Shown: positions 19,047-27,950 of the stretch, piece by piece
Position numbering within the stretch: position 1 is the stretch's first letter
Layout of the letters: every line of letters starts with the position of its first letter
DNA from: Aminobacter sp. J41
Lineage (GTDB): Bacteria; Pseudomonadota; Alphaproteobacteria; Rhizobiales; Rhizobiaceae
Direction of reading: 5' to 3'
DNA: 64,000 nucleotides
NCBI RefSeq assembly: GCF_000526635.1
Contig: NZ_JAGL01000007.1
Location: 81,694-145,693 of the forward strand
Notes under the pieces: model-generated
What the model was told of the DNA's origin: nothing
Seen by the model: the letters and a program-made list of their open reading frames with translations, nothing else
The model's database searches: none
Made by a program: the position numbers and the translations under genes

Positions 19047-22046
19047 TTAGAAGAAGCCGCGACGCTGCCACCATCCTTTGCGTGGCTTCGGCTCCTCGCC
19101 GGCAGGGGCCGACGAGGTCACGACCGGCTCGGTCGCGATCGGCTTGGGGTCCGCCTTCGGAGCCGGTTCCTCTGCCTTGGCCTCCGGCTCGGATTCGGCC
19201 GGCGCCTCCGTTACGTCCGCAGCCACTTCCGACGGCGCTGCTTCTGCGGCCGGTTCCTCAGCAGGGACGGCAGCAGGTTCGGCGACGGGCTCAGCCGGAG
19301 TCTCGACAGCCTCGGCGGCAACCGGCTCGGCCGGCGCTTCGGCCTCGGCAGTTGCCTTCTTGCGACGCGTGGTGCGCTTCTTCGGCTTCTCTGCCGGCTC
19401 CTCGGCAGCTGGTGCCGCCTCAAGTTCGGTCGCAGCCTGTGCGACTTCTGCTTCGGCAGCCTCGGCCTTCTTGGAGCGCCGGCGTGTGGTCTTCTTCTTC
19501 GGCGCTTCCTCGGCTGGAGCCTCTGCGGCAGCCTCAACGGCAGCTGCCGGTTCGACCGAACCCTCGACGGTCTCCATCGCGGCCGCATCGGCGTCGCCGG
19601 TCGCCGCAGGCGCTTCTGAGGTTGCCTCGGCTACAACCTCGGCGGCAGGTGCTTCAGCCTCGCCCTCAGCCTCTTCACCGGAAGCTGCTGCCAGCGCGTC
19701 CTCGTCACGACGGTTGCGGCGTCCACCGCGCTTGCCGCGACGGCGCTTCTTTGTCTCGCCATTGCCGGCAGCCGACCCTTCAGCGCTGGCCTCGCCAGCG
19801 GATTCGCCCTCATCGTCGGTCTCGGCAACGGCATCGGCCGTCTCGCCGGCATCGTCGTCGACGGTGGATTCACCGTTCGTCGCTGCCTGTGCTGCGTCCT
19901 GCTCACCGCGATCGCGACCGCCACGACGGCGGCGGCGACGCTTGCGCTTGCGCTGGCCGCCATTGCCGTTTTCTTCCTGCGTAGCGGCAGCAACCGGCTC
20001 CGCAGCCTCTTCTTCTGCCTCTTCCTCGACCTCAACGTCGATGATGTCGTCCTCAGGCTCTTCCTCGTAGGCGATGGTCGGCATGACCGGCACGAAGCCT
20101 TCCGGCCGCTCTGCAATGGCGCCCTTGACGATGAGGTAGTGCTGCGAGCGCACCGACTCGTCGGCCTCGATGGTGATCGTCAGGCCGAAACGCCTCTCGA
20201 GGTCGATCAGCGTCGAACGCTTGTGGTTGAGAATGTAGATCGCGGTGGCCGTCGGCGTACGCACGATGATGTGGTTGCGCGAGTCCTTGAGGAGGTACTC
20301 CTCGATCGCGCGGATCACCAGCAGACCGACCGACGAATCGGACCGGACATGACCGGCGCCGCCGCAATGCGGGCAGACCTGCATGGTCGATTCGAGCACC
20401 GAGGCGCGGATGCGCTGGCGCGACATTTCGAGCAGACCGAAATGCGAGATCCGGCCGACCTGGATGCGGGCGCGGTCGTTCTTCAGGCATTCCTTCAGCC
20501 GCTTCTCGACCGCGCGGTTGTTGCGGCTCTCCTCCATGTCGATGAAGTCGATCACGATGAGGCCGGCAAGGTCGCGCAGGCGAAGCTGGCGGGCAATTTC
20601 CTCCGCTGCTTCGAGGTTCGTCTGCAGCGCGGTGTCCTCGATGGAGTGCTCCTTGGTGGAGCGGCCCGAGTTCACGTCGATCGCAACCAGCGCTTCGGTC
20701 TGGTTGATGATGATGTAGCCGCCGGACTTCAGCGTCACCTGCGGCTGCAGCATCTTGTCAAGCTGCCCCTCGATGCCGTTGCGCGCGAAGATCGGCACAG
20801 TGTCGCGATAGGGCTGAACCACTTTGGCGTGGCTCGGCATCAGCATGCGCATGAAGTCCTTCGCCTCGCGGTAGCCCGACTCGCCGGCGACGAGGATCTC
20901 GCTGATGTCCTTGTTATAGAGGTCACGCACCGAACGCTTGATGAGGGAGCCTTCCTCGTAGACGAGGGCAGGGGCCGTGGACTTCAGCGTCAGATCGCGG
21001 ACGTTGTCCCACAGGCGCATCAGGTATTCGTAGTCGCGCTTGATCTCGGTCTTGGTGCGGCTCTCGCCGGCTGTGCGCAGGATGACGCCCATGCCCTGCG
21101 GGACATCGAGCTCCTTGACGATTTCCTTGAGGCGCTTGCGATCCTGGGCGTTGGTGATCTTGCGGGAGATGCCGCCGCCACGGGCGGTATTGGGCATCAG
21201 CACGGAGTAGCGCCCGGCAAGCGACAGATAGGTCGTCAGCGCGGCGCCCTTGTTGCCGCGCTCTTCCTTGACCACCTGCACCAGCAGGATCTGGCGGCGC
21301 TTGATGACTTCCTGGATCTTGTACTGGCGGCGATGCGGCCGGCGGCGCTCTTCGTGGACTTCCTCGAAGGCATCCTCGGCACCAACGGACTCGATCTCGT
21401 CGGCGCCGTTATTGTCGTCGCCGTCGTGAGAGTCGCTGTCGTCGTGATTGTCGTCGCTCGGCGCTTCGGCTTCTTCGGCAAAGTGGCCTTCGGCAGCAGC
21501 AGGAGCTTCCTCGGAAACCACGTCGACTTCCGCGGCCTCGGCCAGCACCTTTTCGCGGCTTTCCTCGCCTTCGGCCTCTACGGCCTCGCCAGCTTCGTCG
21601 TCGTGGCTTTCGCCCTCGGCGTCGGCCTCAGCGCCGTTCGTCTCGCCGGCGGCGTGTGCGCCTTCGCCATTGCGGTCGCGGTTGCGGCCACGGCGACGGC
21701 GGCGGTTGCGGCCGTTGCGCTCCTCGCCGTCCTCGTCGTCATCATCGGCATCGCGTGCGTCCTCGGCTTCTGCACGCAGCAGCGCCTGACGGTCGGCAAC
21801 TGGGATCTGGTAGTAGTCCGGATGAATCTCCGAGAAGGCCAGAAAGCCATGACGGTTGCCGCCATATTCAACGAAGGCGGCCTGAAGCGACGGTTCGACC
21901 CGGGTTACTCGGGCGAGATAAATGTTACCCTTGAGCTGCTTCTTGTTTTCCGACTCAAAGTCGAACTCTTCAATGCGGTTACCGCGAACGACGACTACCC
22001 GCGTTTCCTCCGGGTGGGAGGCATCTATGAGCATTTTGTTGGGCAT
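19047..22046 (-). CDS. rne: Ribonuclease E
   Basis: RNase E is the endonuclease that initiates mRNA decay and processes rRNA and tRNA, and it scaffolds the degradosome. The 999-residue product starts MPNKMLIDASHPEETRV at 22046, preceded by GGGGAG; an upstream extension is not family-like. The S1 domain is interrupted by a highly charged insertion (roughly residues 90-245), an alphaproteobacterial trait. The catalytic core follows, with LVAIDVNSGRST, IDFIDMEESRNNR and the Zn-link CPHCGGAGH. The C-terminal ~300 residues are Ala/Glu/Pro-rich with arginine clusters and end KGWWQRRGFF. The first 640 bp upstream are gene-free and may serve a regulatory leader. Confidence 0.96.
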   Translation of the reverse strand: MPNKMLIDASHPEETRVVVVRGNRIEEFDFESENKKQLKGNIYLARVTRVEPSLQAAFVEYGGNRHGFLAFSEIHPDYYQIPVADRQALLRAEAEDARDADDDDEDGEERNGRNRRRRRGRNRDRNGEGAHAAGETNGAEADAEGESHDDEAGEAVEAEGEESREKVLAEAAEVDVVSEEAPAAAEGHFAEEAEAPSDDNHDDSDSHDGDDNNGADEIESVGAEDAFEEVHEERRRPHRRQYKIQEVIKRRQILLVQVVKEERGNKGAALTTYLSLAGRYSVLMPNTARGGGISRKITNAQDRKRLKEIVKELDVPQGMGVILRTAGESRTKTEIKRDYEYLMRLWDNVRDLTLKSTAPALVYEEGSLIKRSVRDLYNKDISEILVAGESGYREAKDFMRMLMPSHAKVVQPYRDTVPIFARNGIEGQLDKMLQPQVTLKSGGYIIINQTEALVAIDVNSGRSTKEHSIEDTALQTNLEAAEEIARQLRLRDLAGLIVIDFIDMEESRNNRAVEKRLKECLKNDRARIQVGRISHFGLLEMSRQRIRASVLESTMQVCPHCGGAGHVRSDSSVGLLVIRAIEEYLLKDSRNHIIVRTPTATAIYILNHKRSTLIDLERRFGLTITIEADESVRSQHYLIVKGAIAERPEGFVPVMPTIAYEEEPEDDIIDVEVEEEAEEEAAEPVAAATQEENGNGGQRKRKRRRRRRGGRDRGEQDAAQAATNGESTVDDDAGETADAVAETDDEGESAGEASAEGSAAGNGETKKRRRGKRGGRRNRRDEDALAAASGEEAEGEAEAPAAEVVAEATSEAPAATGDADAAAMETVEGSVEPAAAVEAAAEAPAEEAPKKKTTRRRSKKAEAAEAEVAQAATELEAAPAAEEPAEKPKKRTTRRKKATAEAEAPAEPVAAEAVETPAEPVAEPAAVPAEEPAAEAAPSEVAADVTEAPAESEPEAKAEEPAPKADPKPIATEPVVTSSAPAGEEPKPRKGWWQRRGFF

Positions 22047-22690
22047 TATGTCTTGTCTCCCCGGCGCGGGCAGACGGACGCAACCGCGGATCTGCGCGGA
22101 ATACATGCGCTGTTCTTGCCAGCACGCCGGAATATTGGGGGGTCGCACGCACAAGGAGAAGCCGACCTGCCGCACCGGCCGCGGCCATGAAGGCGCGGTT
22201 TCTTTCGGTCTGGAGCAGGGTCTGGCTTGCGTTCATTGCGTTACATGCGAAACCATTATTTGAACCAAGGCCCATCTGGTGGAAACGGGCCCGCCGATTT
22301 TGCTCGTACAGAGCCGGCTGGAACCTGGTCCCAACCGTCTTTCCTCACGCCAGGGGCCCCGTTCTGCGGGTACCTCCTGCAAGAAAATTCTTTGGAAACA
22401 CCTGTCCCGCCATCGACGTGCCTTTGATCCGCGGTGGCACCGTTGCTGCCAAAGCAAGGCATGGGCGGCAGGCTCGACCGATCACGACATTGCGGTGATC
22501 CGAACTTGCTTTTATGATTTGCAGAAGGTCATGGCAACCCACAATCGTTGGCGGCCTCGCTGAGCGAAAGGTTGGGGATCATCCGGCATATGGTGTTTAA
22601 TCCGGCATATGGTGTTTAAAGAGTTGCTTAACCATAGGCCGTTACCAATCCTTAACTCCGGCCTTCGGCCAGATATTTGAACAGGATGCC
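22047..22690. other. 640-bp gene-free divergent region between rne and amiC
   Basis: rne reads left from 22046 and the amidase gene reads right from 22691. Short frames exist but none has a recognisable product. The sequence contains GC-rich inverted stretches near 22270-22295 and an exact 19-bp tandem duplication (22581-22618). A long leader for rne would be consistent with the autoregulation known for E. coli rne, although that leader structure cannot be recognised here. Confidence 0.5.
22581..22618. repeat. Perfect 19-bp tandem duplication
   Basis: The unit ATCCGGCATATGGTGTTTA occurs twice without a spacer (22581-22599 and 22600-22618), about 75 bp upstream of the amidase start. It may duplicate a binding site or be a replication-slippage product. 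Confidence 0.95.
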
Positions 22691-23935
22691 ATGCCGCAGA
22701 CTTGCAGCCCCCAGTTTGACGCCCGTCTACGCCAGATGCTGACGCGCATCGTGGCCGTCCTGGTGATGTTGCTGAGTTTTGCTCCTTTCTCTGTGTCCGC
22801 ATCCGAACTGCTCGTTGCGCACAGCTACAAGATGGCCGGTGATACCTCGCGCATGCGCCTTGTTGTGCATTTCGACAAGGAGCCGGACCTGCGCTGGTTC
22901 CTGCTACGCGATCCACATCGCCTTGCCATTGAAATGCCGGAGGCGGAATTTCGTTTCGACGCCGAGGAGCTGACGGCGCGCAGCATGGTCACGGGCGTGT
23001 ATTATGGTAACACTGGTCCCGGTACCTCGCGCCTGATCCTTTCCTTCGACGGGCCGTTCGCCGTCGAGCGCGTCGAGATCCTGCAGAACGAGAGCGAGCC
23101 GGGCTACCGGATGGTGGCCGACATCGGCGCTGCCTCCGAGGAAGCGTTCCAGACGGCGATGGCCGAGCAGGTCGCCACGACTGGGGCCACCGCTGCCGCC
23201 AAGGGCGACCGTCTGGTGAAGCAGGCGGTTCGGCAGACCCGACCGTTCCGCGTCGTGATTGATCCGGGCCACGGTGGTATCGACACGGGGGCAGCCGGCG
23301 TAAGCGGCACTCAGGAAAAGACGATCACACTCGCCTTCGCGCTCGAACTTAAGAAGCGACTGGAGGATGTGGGCGGCCTCGACGTGTTCCTCACCCGCGA
23401 CCGCGACCTGTTCCTGCGTCTCGACGAGCGCGTGAAGATCGCGCGCCAGAATGAGGCCGACCTGTTCATTTCGATTCATGCTGACTCGATCCGGCAGAAG
23501 TCCGTTCGCGGCGCGACCGTTTACACCGTCTCCGACAAGGCGTCGGACCCGGAAGCTGCCGCCAAGGCTATCCGCGAGAACCTCGCCGACGAGATCGCCG
23601 GCGTCGTGGTCGAGGAGGAAAACGAGGAAGTCGCGGACATTCTCGTCGACCTCATCCGCCGGGAGACCCAGGGCTTCTCGATCCGCTTCGCGCGCTCGCT
23701 CGTCGAGGAGCTGAAGGGTGCAATCGCCATGATCCCGACCAATCCGCATCGATTCGCCGGCTTCCGTGTGCTGCGCGCGCCCGACGTTCCCTCGGTGCTG
23801 CTTGAACTGGGTTACCTGTCGAATCCGGATGACGAAGCACTTCTGCGCGATCCCGAGTGGCGGGCAAAGGCTGCCAATGGCATTGCATCTGCCATCGGTT
23901 ACTTCGCCGCAGCCCGTCAGGGTGCGGGTGGCTGA
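22691..23935 (+). CDS. amiC: N-acetylmuramoyl-L-alanine amidase with AMIN domain
   Basis: The 414-residue periplasmic enzyme cleaves the amide bond between N-acetylmuramic acid and the stem peptide during daughter-cell separation. A signal peptide (about residues 16-38, VSASE) precedes an AMIN domain (roughly 42-145) that targets the septum. The Amidase_3 catalytic domain follows (about 187-405), with Zn-binding DPGHGGIDTGA, FISIHADS and LLELGYLSN. The in-frame ATG at 22736 is an alternative start. mrcA lies 246 bp downstream in the same direction, a rhizobial pairing of cell-wall genes. Confidence 0.93.
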   Translation: MPQTCSPQFDARLRQMLTRIVAVLVMLLSFAPFSVSASELLVAHSYKMAGDTSRMRLVVHFDKEPDLRWFLLRDPHRLAIEMPEAEFRFDAEELTARSMVTGVYYGNTGPGTSRLILSFDGPFAVERVEILQNESEPGYRMVADIGAASEEAFQTAMAEQVATTGATAAAKGDRLVKQAVRQTRPFRVVIDPGHGGIDTGAAGVSGTQEKTITLAFALELKKRLEDVGGLDVFLTRDRDLFLRLDERVKIARQNEADLFISIHADSIRQKSVRGATVYTVSDKASDPEAAAKAIRENLADEIAGVVVEEENEEVADILVDLIRRETQGFSIRFARSLVEELKGAIAMIPTNPHRFAGFRVLRAPDVPSVLLELGYLSNPDDEALLRDPEWRAKAANGIASAIGYFAAARQGAGG

Positions 23936-24181
23936 ACCCGGCTCCTGAATTTGGTGTATTGCCCCCGCGCCGGAGCTCTAGTAGCGGAAGGGGCGGTGGC
24001 GATTGCGTTGCAGCAACACAACACTGTGTTATCTAATGCAGGAATCGCAAAACAGGCCTTTTCTATCGCCGCATTTTGCCCACAAGGGCGGAGCATCAGG
24101 TGTCGTTGAGACGATGCATGGTCGCGACCGGCGGTTGCGGTCATGGCGCGAGGGCTCGTTGGTCCTCCAGGTGGAGCGGGT

Positions 24182-26647
24182 ATGATAAGGCTTATCGGAT
24201 ATTTCTTCGGTGTTGGTGTCGCGCTGGCGCTCGCAGTTGCCGCTGGCGTGGCCATTTACCTCACCGCAATTACCAGGGATCTGCCTGACTACGAGGTGCT
24301 CGCCCGCTACGAGCCGCCGGTAACGACCCGCGTGCATGCGTCTGACGGCGCGCTGATGGCAGAGTTCGCCCGCGAGCAGCGCCTGTTCCTGCCGATCCAG
24401 GCGATCCCGGACCGCGTCAAGGCCGCCTTCATCTCCGCGGAAGACAAGAACTTCTACACGCACCCCGGCATCGACGTGACGGGACTGATCCGCGCGATCG
24501 CCACCAATCTCCAGAACATCGGCAGCGGCCGCCGCCCGGTCGGCGCCTCGACCATCACGCAGCAGGTCGCAAAGAACTTCCTGCTCGATTCCAGCCTCTC
24601 CTATGACCGCAAGGTCCGGGAGATGATCCTGTCGTTCCGCATCGAGCAGGCGTATCCGAAGGACCGCATCCTCGAGCTCTACCTCAACGAGATCTATCTC
24701 GGCTTCGTCTATCCGGGTTATGGCGCCTACGGCGTCGCTGCCGCTGCGCTGGTCTACTTCGACAAGTCGGTCAACGAGCTGACAGTCGCCGAAGCAGCCT
24801 ATCTCGCCGCGCTGCCGAAGGGCCCGACCAACTACCATCCGTTCCGCCATACCGAGCGAGCGCTGGAGCGCCGCAACTGGGTGATCGACCAGATGGTCGA
24901 GAACGGCTACGTCGACCGGGAGGAGGGCGAGCGCCAGAAGGCGCTCCCGCTGGGCGTCAACCCGCGCCGCGGTGGCAACTACCTGTTCGCCGGTGAGTAC
25001 TTCACCGAGGAAGTCCGCCGCCAGATCATTTCCCGCTACGGCGAGAACGCGCTTTACGAAGGGGGCCTCTCGGTCCGCACCACGATCGAGCCGCTGATGC
25101 AGCGTCAGGCCCGCAAGGCGATGCAGAACGGCATGATCCGCTACGACACGCTGCGCGGTTACCGCGGCCCGGTCACGCATATAGACGTTTCCGCCGACTG
25201 GGGTGTCGAGCTTGGCAAGGTCCAGCGTCTCTCCGACGTGCCGGAGTGGCAGCTGGCCGTCGTGCTCGAATCCTCGCGCGAGGGGCTGAAGATCGGTCTG
25301 CAGCCTGCGCGCCAGACCTCCGGCGATCTTGTGCCGGAACGTGAAACCGCCACTGTCTCCGCCGAGGATATGAGCTGGGCGATGCGTCTGGTGCGCGACG
25401 GCAAGATGGTCAAGGTCAAGTCGCCTGAAGAGGTCGTGCAGCCGGGCGATGTCGTCTATGTCGAGAAGAAGGGCGAGGGTGACGGCTACATGCTCCGCCA
25501 GGTGCCGGAAATCTCCGGCGGCCTCGTTGCGATGGACCCACACACGGGCCGCGTGCTGGCGATGGTCGGCGGGTTCTCCTTCTCGCAGTCCGAATTCAAC
25601 CGCGCGACGCAGGCGATGCGCCAGCCGGGCTCGTCCTTCAAGCCGATCCTCTACGCTGCCGCGCTCGACAATGGTTACACGCCGGCGTCGGTGGTCATGG
25701 ACGCGCCGATCACCATCCGCATCGGCAATCAGGTGTGGGAGCCGAAGAACTACGGCGGTGGCGCTGCTGGCCCGTCGACGCTGCGCGCCGGCATCGAACG
25801 TTCGCGAAACCTGATGACAGTGCGCCTCGCCAACGACATGGGCATGAACCTCGTCGCCGAGTATGCCGAGCGCTTCGGTGTCTACGACAAGATGCTGCCG
25901 GTGCTGGCAATGTCGCTGGGCTCCGGCGAGACGACCGTCATGCGCATGGTCTCGGCCTATGCGATCATGGCGAACGGCGGCAAGTACATCCAGCCGTCGC
26001 TGGTCGACCGCATCCAGGACCGCTACGGCAAGACCGTGTTCCGCCACGATCAGCGCAAGTGCGAGGGGTGCAACGCGACTGAATGGGATCCGAACCTGCC
26101 CGAGCCCGAGCTCATCGATGATGCCGAGCAGATCCTCGACCCGATGACCGCCTACCAGATCACGTCGATGATGGAAGGCGTCGTCCAGCGGGGTACCGCC
26201 GCGGCTCTGGCCGAACTCGGCTATCCGCTCGCCGGCAAGACCGGCACCACCAACGAGGAGCGCGACGCCTGGTTCATCGGCTACACGCCGGACCTCGTCG
26301 TCGGCCTTTACCTCGGCTACGACCGCCCGCGCCCGATGGGCAAGGGCTCGACCGGCAGCGGCCTTGCCGTCCCGGTCTTCAAGGAACTTATGAAGGATGT
26401 CCTCAAGGACAAGCGTCCGGTGCCGTTCCGCGTGCCGGAAGGCATGACCATGATCTCGGTCGACCGCAAGACGGGCATGCGCGCCGACGGTCCAGGCTCG
26501 ATCGTCGAGGCATTCAAGCCGGGCACCGGTCCTGCCGACAGCTACTGGGTCATCGGCATGGATGACTTCCAGGCAGCCGAGCGTGCGCGCGAGCTTTCGC
26601 CGGGTGCCAGCGAAGCGATCATGCAGGGCGGCGGCGGCCTCTACTGA
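24182..26647 (+). CDS. mrcA: Penicillin-binding protein 1A, bifunctional
   Basis: This 821-residue inner-membrane enzyme polymerises glycan strands and cross-links peptides. An N-terminal membrane helix (about 5-30) is followed by the GT51 transglycosylase domain with ISAEDKNFYTHPGID and the STITQQVAKNFLL region. An OB-like linker and then the transpeptidase domain come next. The catalytic serine motif SxxK is in PGSSFKPILY, SxN in SRNLM, and KTGT in AGKTGTTNEERDAW. The start at 24182 (MIRLIGYFF) follows GGTGGAGCGG. It is probably part of a cell-wall module with amiC. Confidence 0.96.
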   Translation: MIRLIGYFFGVGVALALAVAAGVAIYLTAITRDLPDYEVLARYEPPVTTRVHASDGALMAEFAREQRLFLPIQAIPDRVKAAFISAEDKNFYTHPGIDVTGLIRAIATNLQNIGSGRRPVGASTITQQVAKNFLLDSSLSYDRKVREMILSFRIEQAYPKDRILELYLNEIYLGFVYPGYGAYGVAAAALVYFDKSVNELTVAEAAYLAALPKGPTNYHPFRHTERALERRNWVIDQMVENGYVDREEGERQKALPLGVNPRRGGNYLFAGEYFTEEVRRQIISRYGENALYEGGLSVRTTIEPLMQRQARKAMQNGMIRYDTLRGYRGPVTHIDVSADWGVELGKVQRLSDVPEWQLAVVLESSREGLKIGLQPARQTSGDLVPERETATVSAEDMSWAMRLVRDGKMVKVKSPEEVVQPGDVVYVEKKGEGDGYMLRQVPEISGGLVAMDPHTGRVLAMVGGFSFSQSEFNRATQAMRQPGSSFKPILYAAALDNGYTPASVVMDAPITIRIGNQVWEPKNYGGGAAGPSTLRAGIERSRNLMTVRLANDMGMNLVAEYAERFGVYDKMLPVLAMSLGSGETTVMRMVSAYAIMANGGKYIQPSLVDRIQDRYGKTVFRHDQRKCEGCNATEWDPNLPEPELIDDAEQILDPMTAYQITSMMEGVVQRGTAAALAELGYPLAGKTGTTNEERDAWFIGYTPDLVVGLYLGYDRPRPMGKGSTGSGLAVPVFKELMKDVLKDKRPVPFRVPEGMTMISVDRKTGMRADGPGSIVEAFKPGTGPADSYWVIGMDDFQAAERARELSPGASEAIMQGGGGLY

Positions 26648-26741
26648 CGCCGGACACCGCCCGGCCATTTCACCTTTACAGGCGCGGACCTGCCTCCTAT
26701 GTTCCGCGCCGATTCAGCTTTTTGAAGGAAACAACCGCTTC

Positions 26742-27873
26742 ATGCGCGCGGAAATCGAGAACATCGTCGACGAAATCAAGCAGGCGATAACCCTGCTGAG
26801 GAGGCATCTTTGACTGGGATCAGGCCGTAAAACGACTTGATTACCTGAACATGCGTGCCGAGGATCCCTCCCTTTGGAATGATCCTCAGGAAGCGCAGAA
26901 ACTGATGCGCGAGCGCCAGACGCTCGAAAACGGCATCAATGCCGTGAAGTATGTCACCCAGGCTCTGAACGACAACGTCGAGCTCATCGAGATGGGTGAG
27001 GAAGAGGGCGACCAGACGGTCGTCAGCGATGCCGAGGATGCCATCCGGGCGCTGCGCGCCGAGGTGAGGGCGCGGCAGATCGAGACCCTGCTTTCGGGCG
27101 AGGCTGACGGCAACGACACCTATCTCGAAGTTCATGCCGGTGCCGGCGGAACCGAGAGCCAGGACTGGGCAAGCATGCTCCTGCGCATGTACACGCGCTG
27201 GGCCGAGCGCCGCGGCTTCAAGGTCGAGGTGCTGGAAGTCCATGACGGCGAAGAAGCCGGCATCAAGTCGGCGACCATCCTCGTCAAGGGCACCAACGCC
27301 TACGGCTGGCTGAAGACCGAGTCGGGCGTGCACCGCCTGGTGCGCATCTCGCCCTACGATTCGAACGCCCGTCGCCATACCTCTTTCTCGTCGGTCTGGG
27401 TCTATCCGGTGGTCGACGACTCGATCAATATCGAGGTCAGTGAGAGCGATTGCCGCATCGATACCTACCGTGCCTCGGGCGCAGGCGGCCAGCACGTCAA
27501 CACGACCGACTCGGCAGTGCGCATCACGCACATCCCGACCGGTATCGTCGTGGCCTGCCAGCAGGAGCGCTCGCAGCACAAGAACCGCGCCAAGGCTTGG
27601 GAAATGCTGCGTTCGCGCCTGTACGAGGAAGAGCTGAAGAAGCGCGAGGCAATCGCCAACGCTTCCGAGGCCTCCAAGACGGACATCGGCTGGGGTCACC
27701 AGATCCGGTCCTACGTGCTGCAGCCGTACCAGCTGGTGAAGGACCTGCGCACGGGCGTCGAGAGCCCCAGCCCCTCGGACGTTCTCGACGGCGACCTCGA
27801 CGAGTTCATGGAAGCAGCCCTGTCGCAGCGCATCGAGGGTGGTGCCGGACAGGTTGTCGAGGATATCGACTGA
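26742..27873 (+). CDS. prfB: Peptide chain release factor 2, needing a programmed +1 frameshift
   Basis: RF2 ends translation at UGA and UAA. The first 23 codons run from ATG 26742 to CTT (26808-26810) and then hit TGA (26811-26813). Skipping T26811 puts the ribosome in the frame that continues [14 protein letters not shown] and runs to 27873, so the gene is joined from 26742-26810 and 26812-27873 (376 residues). The GGQ catalytic motif is in [14 protein letters not shown]. The codon-recognition tripeptide, SPF in E. coli, reads SPY here ([13 protein letters not shown]). This is not a mutation: the layout matches the autoregulatory site of bacterial prfB. Confidence 0.97.
26797..26814 (+). 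promoter_or_regulatory. prfB programmed +1 frameshift signal
   Basis: An internal Shine-Dalgarno-like sequence, GAGGAGG (26798-26804), sits just ahead of CTTTGAC (26808-26814). The layout matches the E. coli signal, in which an internal SD, a slippery CTT and TGA-C promote +1 slippage when RF2 is scarce. It makes RF2 synthesis self-limiting. Confidence 0.95.
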
Positions 27874-27877
27874 TTAT

Positions 27878-27947
27878 GGGAATAGGGGCTTAGTTGAATA
27901 GGGCAGTATGCCTGCTTGATGACCTAAGCCCCCATTCACCTATTCCC
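27878..27947. repeat. Inverted repeat between the convergent prfB and M23 genes
   Basis: GGGAATA plus GGGGCTTAG (27878-27893) are complementary to CTAAGCCCC (27924-27932) and TATTCCC (27941-27947), with an 8-nt interruption in the right arm. No run of T follows on either side, so this could be a bidirectional, possibly Rho-independent-like terminator or simply a structured 3' end. Confidence 0.5.
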
Positions 27948-27950
27948 CCT

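Noticed and set aside
19047..20110. Ala/Glu/Pro-rich repeat tract as a separate repeat element
   Set aside because: It is the low-complexity C-terminal scaffold of RNase E, not a DNA repeat family.
20139..22190. 683-residue open frame on the plus strand opposite rne
   Set aside because: Its frame is the complement of the RNase E coding sequence; high-GC third-position bias leaves the antisense frame open. It has no family match or ribosome binding site.
22187..22563. Several short frames in the rne-amiC gap
   Set aside because: They overlap one another in different frames, lack ribosome binding sites and resemble no protein family.
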